Positions 7,033-12,762 of a stretch of DNA of 12,762 nt are shown in pieces (within the stretch, counting starts at the first letter, position 1; the number at the start of each line of letters is the position of its first letter). Source of the DNA: Bacillota bacterium. Its GTDB lineage: Bacteria; Bacillota; Clostridia; Peptostreptococcales; Anaerovoracaceae. The stretch spans positions 1-12,762 of the forward strand of contig JAEEGU010000007.1 in the NCBI GenBank assembly GCA_016280485.1. Reading direction: 5' to 3'. Made by a program: the position numbers and the translations under genes. A model generated the notes under the pieces. It saw nothing but the letters and a program-made list of their open reading frames with translations. It was not told the DNA's origin and did not search any database.

Positions 7033-10000
7033 TTATTTTCTTTCGCTGATTATCTTTTCGATTTCCTCGTAATTGATTTGGTCCGCCGCCTTGAGAAGCG
7101 CACGAACGCGCTCCCTTTCGCCCTCCGGCACTCTGTACTGCCCGAGGCTTTCCACTATCTGAAGCGCGCTGTCGTAATCCGCCACCGACACAAACTCGCC
7201 AATCGCCGTGAACGCCTCATTAAGCTCCTCTTCTCCGATTTCCGGTAAGTCTTCATCGGATAAGTCCGCCTCTCCGTCGCCAAGCGCGTAAGTCAGCTCC
7301 TCTCCGATGGCGCGATACCTTTCAAGAAGGCCCGGCACCGCCTCTTTCAGCCTTGCGCTGTCACCGGCATTGCCTGCGTTCTCCAGCTCTTCCGCCAAAT
7401 CGCCAAGCTCGAGCGCGCCGATAACACGAGAAGTACTCTTTAACGCATGAATCTTTATTGTAGCATTCTTTATGTCACCGCTTCGTAAGTATTCTTCGAT
7501 TTCATCGGCATTTTCGCGAGCCCCCGACGCATATATTCGCAGCGTTTCAAGGTAAAGCTCCGCACTGCCGCAGCGCTCGAGTCCGCTGTCCGCGCTGATT
7601 TCCGGAATTTCACGAATCCTCGACGGAACTCCCTCGTCCTCGTCTATCATTGAAATCATAATCTTTGCAATCTCAGGGTCGAACTGCGTACCACTGCAGC
7701 GCTCCAGCTCTGCCCGCACTGCCGTCGGAGTTTTCGGCTTCGAATATGTACGCGTGGATGTCATGGCATCATAGCAATCCGCCACGCATATAATGCGAGC
7801 CGCTTCCGGTATAGCCTCGCCCGCCAGCCCGTCGGGATAGCCGGTTCCGTCGAATCTTTCGTGGTGCGACCTCGCGCCCACCGCCAAATCCGGCATTTCC
7901 GTAATCGACTGCAGTATATCGTATCCGATGACCGTGTGCTTTTTAATCGTCAAAAATTCTTCATCGGTGAGCCTACCCGGCTTGTTTATAATCTCTTCGC
8001 TGACGCCGATTTTCCCGATATCATGCATCAGTCCCATCTCGTAGATTTTGTCCTGCTCCGCTTTGCTTTTGCCCATACGACGCGCGATTTCAGCCGCATA
8101 GCCGGCAACTCTGCCGGAGTGACCGTTTGTGTAATGGTCCTTTGCGTCGACGGTTTTCGAGAGAGCGATCATCATCTGGAGGGACAGGTTGTCCGCCCGC
8201 GCGGTCTGAACACCGACCTCTTTTTTTAGCCCTCTTTGTAAGCGATAAAGCTCTATCATACGACCGGCACGTCTGATCAAAACCTCCGGCACAAACGGCT
8301 TTCTGATGAAGTCCGCCGCACCGAGCGAAAAGCCCTCTGCCTCTGTCTTTTCGCTGCCGTCGCCCGTTATGAACATCACAGGGATATCGCGGGTTTTCAG
8401 ACTCGACTTCAGCTGGCGCAGCACGTCAAAGCCGTCCATTCCTCCGCCGAGGTTGATGTCGAGCAGCACCAAATCAGGCATCTCGCGTTCTGCCGCAAGA
8501 ACGCCCTCCTTGCCGTCCGCGCATGCTACCGTGTCGTAATAAGGCTCAAGTATGCCCGCTGCCGCCACGCGAATGACTTCATCGTCATCCACAATCAATA
8601 CCTTCGGGCGTGCCGCAGGAGCGGAGTTGTCTGTGCTGTCGGCTACTTCTTCGCCGCCCTGCACGATTTCTACCTTTTCATCCGGCAGATATTCTATGAG
8701 CATTTGCTCGAGCTTTTTCGCGTCAATCGGTTTTGTGAGATAGTCGTCAAAGCCCGCCTCCAGATACTGCTCACGCGCACCCGAAACCGCGTTCGCGGTA
8801 AGGCACACCGTAATCGAATCGCGGCTTTGACCCTCCGATGCGCGAAGCTCCGCCAGAGTTTCTATTCCGTCCTTGCCCGGCATCATGTGATCGACAAATA
8901 TCATATCGTATTTGTTCTTTTCCGCGAGTCTGAGGCCTGCGTCTCCGCTGTCTGCCGTATCTATCTGTATCAGGGTTTGCTTTAAAAGTCCCTTGAATAC
9001 CGCATGGTTTATAACGGTATCGTCAATCAGGAGCACGCGTGCATCCTTTGCCGTAAAGCTCTTTTGATACTTCTTGTGTCCCTCGATTGCACGACGGTAG
9101 GATTCCTCGTATTTACCTATAGGCTCCCACTTTACAACGTCTTGCTCCAGACTGAATGAGAACTCGGAGCCTTTGCCGTATTCACTCGTAACCTCGAGCT
9201 TGCTGCCCATCATAAACAGCAGCTGCTGGGTTATATTCATACCGAGGCCCGTGCCCTCGATATTGCGATTTCTGGATTCTTCAATGCGTTCGAACTGTTC
9301 GAAGAGTCTCGGTAAATCTTCTTCCTTGATTCCTATGCCGGTATCGGCAACGCTGACCTTTAACGCTATGCGGTCAGTCTCGCCCTCCTTTTCGATGCGC
9401 TCAAAATCTATTTTCAGTGTTACGGAGCCTTTGACCGTATACTTCACCGCGTTGGTGAGGATATTCGAAATAACCTGCTTGATTCGGATTTCGTCGCCAT
9501 GAAGGATTTTCGGTATATCGCCGTTGACCTCCAGCTTTAGCTTTAACCCCTTGTCGTCGGCGCGAACCTGAATCATGTTCATCAGGTCGTTTATGACCGA
9601 AGTTAAATCATAATCCACAGGTATGATTTCCATCCTGCCCTCTTCAATCTTTGAAATGTCCAGGATGTCGTTTATGATTGAGAGCAGTGTTCTGCCCGCA
9701 GATTCGATGTTTTCCGCGTACTCGACGATTTGATCCTCTCTGCTCTCGCGCATTATCATTTCGTCCATGCCCAGGATTGCGTTGATAGGCGTCCTGATTT
9801 CATGCGACATATTTGCAAGGAACACGGATTTCGCCTTGTTTGCGCGCTCTGCGATGCGCTTTTGTTCCTTTATCTCGTCGAGATAGCGGTAAGTGTCTGT
9901 GTCGTCCGCCAGCGCGAAAATCGTACCGAACTGCTTGCCGCGCCTTGTCACTGCGTTGGCGCGCGGTGTGTAGACCTTGCCTTCCGCTCTGATTGGCGTG

Positions 10001-10860
10001 CCGTTTTCGATGGCCTTGGTGATTCGCTCGATGGCCGCCTGCGGTGTGCCGCCGATGATTGGGATCAGCGCGTCAGCCTGCTCATTGCGGAAATTGATAA
10101 TACCGCGCTTGTCTACAGCGATTATGGCTTCGGAAAGCTGGTTTACGGCGTACTGCTTCGCTTCGCTTTCCATTTCAAGCAAATCGTAGCGGAAAATCGC
10201 AATCAGCATCAGAATCGTCGCAACCGGGAAGCTCAGCATAGTCAGGTCGTAGATCTTCGAAACCGGTAGTATACGCAGCATTTGAACAACTGTGCATACG
10301 CCCTGGATCACTACAGCCGCAATAACAATCGAAAGACGGTTCTTCGCCTGCTTGTCGCTTTCCTTTCTGAGCGCGCTCAAAAGCAGTACCATGCCGTACA
10401 GGATGTAAAATGCCATCACCACCGTCCAAACATGGTGGAAAATAGCGTTGTTATGTATTAAAACAGGGAAATCCCCTTTCATTTCAAAGCTTAAATCGGA
10501 ATAATAAAGATTTGTTTGACGTGTCGTGAAAACGACTACGTAAAGCGCAACATTGCAAAGCCCGAGCAATATCTTTACCGGTGTCGCCAAACGTTTTCCG
10601 ACAAGCTCGGAGACAAAAATCAGCAAGGCAAACCCTATCCACATGCGGCCGAAATACGACAGCCGCAGCGCATTAAAATAGGATTCCTCGCTGGTCGACA
10701 AAAGCTGCAGGAAATAGCCCATATTGTTTATGAGCGTCGCTGCACAACTAAAGTAAAGGTATGTGTGAAGCATACCCTTCCAGTTTTTAATTATTACCCA
10801 ACACTCGACAAACAGCGCCAAAAGGCTGAAGCACTGAATGCCCAAAATCAAATGATACAC
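7033..10860 (-). CDS. Hybrid sensor histidine kinase with two receivers, HD-GYP phosphodiesterase and HPt
   Basis: 1275 residues, numbered from the GTG at 10860. Residues ~1-225 hold about seven membrane segments of the histidine kinase 7TM sensor type. Residues ~229-329 are a weak PAS-like region. The HisKA domain has H353 in SHEIRTPI; the HATPase has its N-box around N470, DTGIG at 506-510 and GTGLG at 536-540. Receiver 1 (~609-724) has acidic pair 613-614, D657 and K710. Receiver 2 (~753-869) has acidic residues 758-760, D801 and K854. An HD-GYP domain (~889-1075) keeps GHSGRV, HD at 946-947 (MHDIGKIG), HHERFDGTGYP and VADCYDAMTSTRTY, so it should hydrolyse c-di-GMP. An HPt domain has H1138 in IHALKSTSRVIGA, then a ~75-residue acidic helical tail. 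The start is set by GGGAGG 8 bases before GTG; an upstream in-frame ATG at 10938 lacks a binding site. First gene of an operon with the response regulator and sensor stub. Confidence 0.95.
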   Translation of the reverse strand: MYHLILGIQCFSLLALFVECWVIIKNWKGMLHTYLYFSCAATLINNMGYFLQLLSTSEESYFNALRLSYFGRMWIGFALLIFVSELVGKRLATPVKILLGLCNVALYVVVFTTRQTNLYYSDLSFEMKGDFPVLIHNNAIFHHVWTVVMAFYILYGMVLLLSALRKESDKQAKNRLSIVIAAVVIQGVCTVVQMLRILPVSKIYDLTMLSFPVATILMLIAIFRYDLLEMESEAKQYAVNQLSEAIIAVDKRGIINFRNEQADALIPIIGGTPQAAIERITKAIENGTPIRAEGKVYTPRANAVTRRGKQFGTIFALADDTDTYRYLDEIKEQKRIAERANKAKSVFLANMSHEIRTPINAILGMDEMIMRESREDQIVEYAENIESAGRTLLSIINDILDISKIEEGRMEIIPVDYDLTSVINDLMNMIQVRADDKGLKLKLEVNGDIPKILHGDEIRIKQVISNILTNAVKYTVKGSVTLKIDFERIEKEGETDRIALKVSVADTGIGIKEEDLPRLFEQFERIEESRNRNIEGTGLGMNITQQLLFMMGSKLEVTSEYGKGSEFSFSLEQDVVKWEPIGKYEESYRRAIEGHKKYQKSFTAKDARVLLIDDTVINHAVFKGLLKQTLIQIDTADSGDAGLRLAEKNKYDMIFVDHMMPGKDGIETLAELRASEGQSRDSITVCLTANAVSGAREQYLEAGFDDYLTKPIDAKKLEQMLIEYLPDEKVEIVQGGEEVADSTDNSAPAARPKVLIVDDDEVIRVAAAGILEPYYDTVACADGKEGVLAAEREMPDLVLLDINLGGGMDGFDVLRQLKSSLKTRDIPVMFITGDGSEKTEAEGFSLGAADFIRKPFVPEVLIRRAGRMIELYRLQRGLKKEVGVQTARADNLSLQMMIALSKTVDAKDHYTNGHSGRVAGYAAEIARRMGKSKAEQDKIYEMGLMHDIGKIGVSEEIINKPGRLTDEEFLTIKKHTVIGYDILQSITEMPDLAVGARSHHERFDGTGYPDGLAGEAIPEAARIICVADCYDAMTSTRTYSKPKTPTAVRAELERCSGTQFDPEIAKIMISMIDEDEGVPSRIREIPEISADSGLERCGSAELYLETLRIYASGARENADEIEEYLRSGDIKNATIKIHALKSTSRVIGALELGDLAEELENAGNAGDSARLKEAVPGLLERYRAIGEELTYALGDGEADLSDEDLPEIGEEELNEAFTAIGEFVSVADYDSALQIVESLGQYRVPEGERERVRALLKAADQINYEEIEKIISERK

Positions 10861-10955
10861 TTTCAATTCCTCCCAAGCTCCGCCGCATTTGCCGCCACGT
10901 CTTTTTTTGACAGAAGCTCGTCCGCTTAATTTTGACATTTTGCAGTGATTTTAAA
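10861..10955 (-). other. Leader of the hybrid kinase operon, no clear promoter
   Basis: About 95 bases between the first repeat unit and the kinase start. The minus strand has TAAAAT near 10947-10952, but no acceptable -35 at 16-18 bases. A GC-rich stretch around 10880-10905 (GGCGGCAAATGCGGCGG) could fold weakly. I recognise no riboswitch here. Confidence 0.3.
10869..10874 (-). promoter_or_regulatory. Ribosome binding site fixing the GTG start of the hybrid kinase
   Basis: GGGAGG on the minus strand, 8 bases upstream of GTG at 10860-10858. The protein then begins VYHLILGIQCF, directly entering the first membrane helix. The longer frame from ATG at 10938 adds a basic, glycine-rich 26-residue leader with no binding site ahead of it, so that leader is probably untranslated. 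Confidence 0.75.
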
Positions 10956-10959
10956 TTTC

Positions 10960-10996
10960 ATGCACTATCTGCTACTTATTCGCCCATTTAGTGCAT
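10960..10996. repeat. Inverted 8-mer repeat unit 1 (ATGCACTA-N21-TAGTGCAT)
   Basis: ATGCACTA at 10960-10967 and its exact reverse complement TAGTGCAT at 10989-10996, with 21 bases between them. It is the unit nearest the hybrid kinase gene. The interior ends in CCATT just before the second arm, similar to units 2 and 3. Confidence 0.9.
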
Positions 10997-11034
10997 AGAC
11001 TTTCTGCTTTATCACATCAAATCTGCCAATTACT

Positions 11035-11071
11035 ATGCACTATAATACATCTGATAACGCATTTAGTGCAT
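11035..11071. repeat. Inverted 8-mer repeat unit 2 (ATGCACTA-N21-TAGTGCAT)
   Basis: ATGCACTA at 11035-11042 and TAGTGCAT at 11064-11071, again exactly 21 bases apart. TCTGCCA at 11022-11028 precedes it, as it does unit 3. The interior ends GCATT before the second arm. Confidence 0.9.
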
Positions 11072-11120
11072 ATCTCCGGTCTGGAATTAACCCAAGTCCA
11101 CCCGAAACTCTGCCATTTCC

Positions 11121-11157
11121 ATGCACTACTTGACAGTTTTTCTGCATTCTAGTGCAT
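11121..11157. repeat. Inverted 8-mer repeat unit 3 (ATGCACTA-N21-TAGTGCAT)
   Basis: ATGCACTA at 11121-11128 and TAGTGCAT at 11150-11157, 21 bases apart. TCTGCCA at 11109-11115 precedes it. The interior contains TTGACA (11130-11135) and GCATTC before the second arm. Unit starts lie 75 and 86 bases apart, so only the arm spacing inside each unit is constant. Confidence 0.9.
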
Positions 11158-11204
11158 ACTTTCCGCAAATCTAGATAAGAATGAAAATCGCCATAATGAG
11201 TTTA

Positions 11205-11495
11205 TCCCAATCTCGCTGATTGCAGCACCGCTGCGTGCCACTGTTTCCGCTTGACTTTACCTCCGCGAGGCACTGTCAAACCTTCCTCGCAAGTTTTGGA
11301 ACTCCACGAAAACTCAGGGTTTCCTACGAGCGGAAACACCTTCAGACATTCGTGTCGTTGTGCTCGCAGCCCAGCTGCTCCCACCTGCCAAAACTCTTGC
11401 TCGCTTCGGTGGACATTGCCATCGCATCGGACAGCCCTACGCTCCAACAGAGGCCACCGCCAGCATGTGCCGCGCAGAGATTATCCACCACTTTT
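11205..11495. other. Hairpin-rich, GC-richer non-coding element, probably a conserved repeat or structured RNA
   Basis: About 290 bases with no credible gene, visibly richer in G+C than the repeats and methyltransferase gene on either side. Plus-strand pairings include GCAGC-ACC-GCTGC (11222-11234), GCAGC-CCA-GCTGC (11366-11378), GCGAGG/CCTCGC (11265-11270 with 11285-11290), GTTTT/AAAAC (11293-11297 with 11309-11313) and a 10-bp long-range pair TGTTTCCGCT/AGCGGAAACA (11242-11251 with 11329-11338) that encloses the two previous hairpins. Broken minus-strand frames encode peptides such as SFRGVPKLARKV and VLAGGSSWAASTTTRMSEG. I recall seeing these in short hypothetical proteins from Lachnospiraceae genomes, which would mean that the DNA itself is conserved and repeated. 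That recollection is unverified. Here the frames are interrupted by TGA at 11276-11278 and a two-base offset near 11315, so this copy is not coding. The active strand and exact ends are unknown. Confidence 0.5.
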
Positions 11496-11504
11496 AACTA
11501 TGTC

Positions 11505-12762
11505 TTATTTTTCTTTATCAAATATCTGCGAAAGCACCGGTTCCATTTGCTTAATCAAATCTACAACCAAAGCGTTTCCCATCATAAATCTTCTCTTCTT
11601 CGACGGCATTTCTACTGTTTTTCCGTCAACTAAGCAGTATTTTGTGTGCTCCGTAGGGAATCCCTGAATGCGTTCTGTTTCCTCCGCAGTAAGGAGGCGA
11701 ATTGCACCGGTCTTCTTATCCCTAACAATATGCGTCGATCTGCTAAAACTGCCCTCTGAAGTTAGCATCGTTCGTGCCGGCTTATCAGCTTCGTCAATCA
11801 TCGGAATTGGACCTTCCGAATACACGTATTCATGGCCATTCGCAGCCTTGCGGTATAACTTCTTACCGCCTTTTATATATTGCCAAGTATGATGTGCCTC
11901 ATCCGACAGTTTAGCACCGGTTTCATCACTATGATTGATATTGTAATCCGTGTAATATAACCTTTCATTCGGAATGAAGTACTCCTCTGAAACATTACCT
12001 TCATCCATTATGTCGCCAAGTGTTATTTGCTTGCCTTTATACTTCGGCGTCGTTTTAACAGTGTAGATTATCCCATCCTTCATTACTCCGGCGTTTTCAA
12101 ATGCAAACCGGAAATGCTCAGATACATCGCCTACAGTTCGCGGCAATTCACACTGCTTAATCTTTTCAGGATTAATATCATCGATTTTAAAGGCTTTAGC
12201 GAAAAATCCTGCAGTTGTAATCACTTGAGCTACATCATCTTTAGACTTTGTGCGTTTCGCAATTTCTTCCGCAAAAAACGTATTACTCTTGTAGGCAAAA
12301 ATAAAAACGCGCCTTCTCCGTTGCTGATACCCATAATCTGCGGCATTTATTACTCGCCATTCCACTATATATCCTTCATCTCTAAAGCACGCCAAAATGA
12401 CGCCTAAGTCACGTCCTCTCTGCTTTGCCGGAGATTTTAGCAACCTGTCAACATTTTCAAGTAAAACAAAAGGCGGCTGTTTCTTTTCGAGTGTCTCTCT
12501 AATTGACCACCACAGCACTCCTTTTTTGCCTTCTAGCCCTTTTGATGTTGACAAAGTAGAAGCCACTGAATAATCTTGACAAGGAAACCCGCCTACTAGA
12601 AGATTAAAATCCGGTATTTTACTCTTATCAACATCCTCAATGTTAAAATTTGTTGTATCATTTCCTGCTGCATCGAGGCATGTCCCAAAATGATAAGCAT
12701 AGCAGTCATGCGCATACTGTGTATTCTTTTCTGCCGGTTCCCATTGGTTGTACCAAACAGTA
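11505..12762 (-). CDS. DNA (cytosine-5) methyltransferase, N-terminus beyond right edge
   Basis: Transfers methyl from S-adenosylmethionine to C5 of cytosine within a specific DNA site. The frame is open to the window edge, with 418 residues visible; the internal GTG at 12566 is a valine inside the protein, not a start. Visible motifs, numbered from the first complete codon: VWYNQWEPAEKN (motif II region), GGFPCQDYS with nucleophile C61 (motif IV), LLENVD at 101-106 (motif VI), QQRRRRVFIFAYK at ~146-158 (motif VIII), then a ~165-residue target-recognition region. Next come KPARTMLTSEG (motif IX), LLTAEETERIQGFP, and MGNALVVDLI at 394-403 (motif X). Only motif I and about 20-30 residues are missing. 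Sequence specificity cannot be inferred. The gene looks more AT-rich than the kinase gene, consistent with an acquired restriction-modification cassette. Any cognate endonuclease would lie to the right; none is visible on the left. Confidence 0.95.
   Translation of the reverse strand, partial: TVWYNQWEPAEKNTQYAHDCYAYHFGTCLDAAGNDTTNFNIEDVDKSKIPDFNLLVGGFPCQDYSVASTLSTSKGLEGKKGVLWWSIRETLEKKQPPFVLLENVDRLLKSPAKQRGRDLGVILACFRDEGYIVEWRVINAADYGYQQRRRRVFIFAYKSNTFFAEEIAKRTKSKDDVAQVITTAGFFAKAFKIDDINPEKIKQCELPRTVGDVSEHFRFAFENAGVMKDGIIYTVKTTPKYKGKQITLGDIMDEGNVSEEYFIPNERLYYTDYNINHSDETGAKLSDEAHHTWQYIKGGKKLYRKAANGHEYVYSEGPIPMIDEADKPARTMLTSEGSFSRSTHIVRDKKTGAIRLLTAEETERIQGFPTEHTKYCLVDGKTVEMPSKKRRFMMGNALVVDLIKQMEPVLSQIFDKEK

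Noticed and set aside
10861..10938. Longer start (ATG at 10938) for the hybrid kinase
   Set aside because: There is no ribosome binding site ahead of it, and the extra 26 residues are basic and glycine-rich. GGGAGG lies 8 bases before GTG at 10860, immediately before the first membrane helix.
10870..10950. c-di-GMP riboswitch in the kinase leader
   Set aside because: The genes' c-di-GMP link made this worth checking, but the leader shows none of the conserved GEMM core bases or paired arms that I know.
10956..11160. CRISPR array
   Set aside because: The repeated arms are only 8 bases, alternate in orientation, have unequal outer spacing, and no cas genes are nearby.
11202..11447. 81-codon minus-strand ORF in the spacer
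   Set aside because: No ribosome binding site and no recognisable domain. It overlaps hairpin-rich DNA whose other frames look equally open, so it is read as non-coding.
11220..11667. 137- and 138-codon plus-strand ORFs
   Set aside because: They run through the hairpin-rich element and then antisense into the methyltransferase 3' end. Composition is unlike a protein and there is no credible start signal.

Overview
The window looks like chromosomal DNA from a Firmicute of the class Clostridia, most likely Lachnospiraceae. This rests on the type of membrane sensor module at the left edge, the signalling architectures, the strong GGAG-type ribosome binding sites and the sigma-A-like promoters. 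No rRNA or tRNA is present to fix the taxonomy.

Layout, left to right. (1) Bases 1-2620, minus strand: a two-gene c-di-GMP operon made of a cytosolic TPR-GGDEF diguanylate cyclase followed by a multi-pass membrane sensor protein cut off by the left edge. (2) 2700-3606: lgt (lipoprotein diacylglyceryl transferase, minus strand) with a terminator and a promoter. (3) 3600-6095, plus strand: deoC (deoxyribose-phosphate aldolase) and a YtcJ-type amidohydrolase, transcribed divergently from lgt. (4) 5983-10860, minus strand: a signalling operon of a 1275-residue hybrid histidine kinase with HD-GYP and HPt domains, a response regulator with two receiver-like domains, and the N-terminal stub of a further membrane sensor. 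(5) 10861-11504: about 640 bases with no credible gene. It holds three copies of an inverted 8-mer pair at identical spacing and a GC-richer, hairpin-rich segment that looks like a conserved non-coding element. (6) 11505 to the right edge, minus strand: a DNA cytosine-5 methyltransferase missing only its extreme N-terminus.

How the genes fit together. The left operon should make c-di-GMP, and the HD-GYP domain of the large kinase should degrade it, so both arms of c-di-GMP turnover lie within 11 kb. The kinase has every station of a phosphorelay (HisKA/HATPase, two receivers, HPt) and the next gene supplies another receiver. deoC and the amidohydrolase are catabolic and share a transcript; lgt is housekeeping.

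Most notable points: the apparent deletion junction near 5985-6025, where the amidohydrolase loses its normal C-terminus and the convergent sensor gene loses all but its first ~60 codons; the three-unit repeat array upstream of the kinase; the conserved structured element next to the methyltransferase; and a second, catalytically dead GGDEF-like domain at the C-terminus of the TPR-GGDEF protein. I found no clear novel defence or mobile system. The non-coding block at 10950-11500 is the best candidate for something undescribed.
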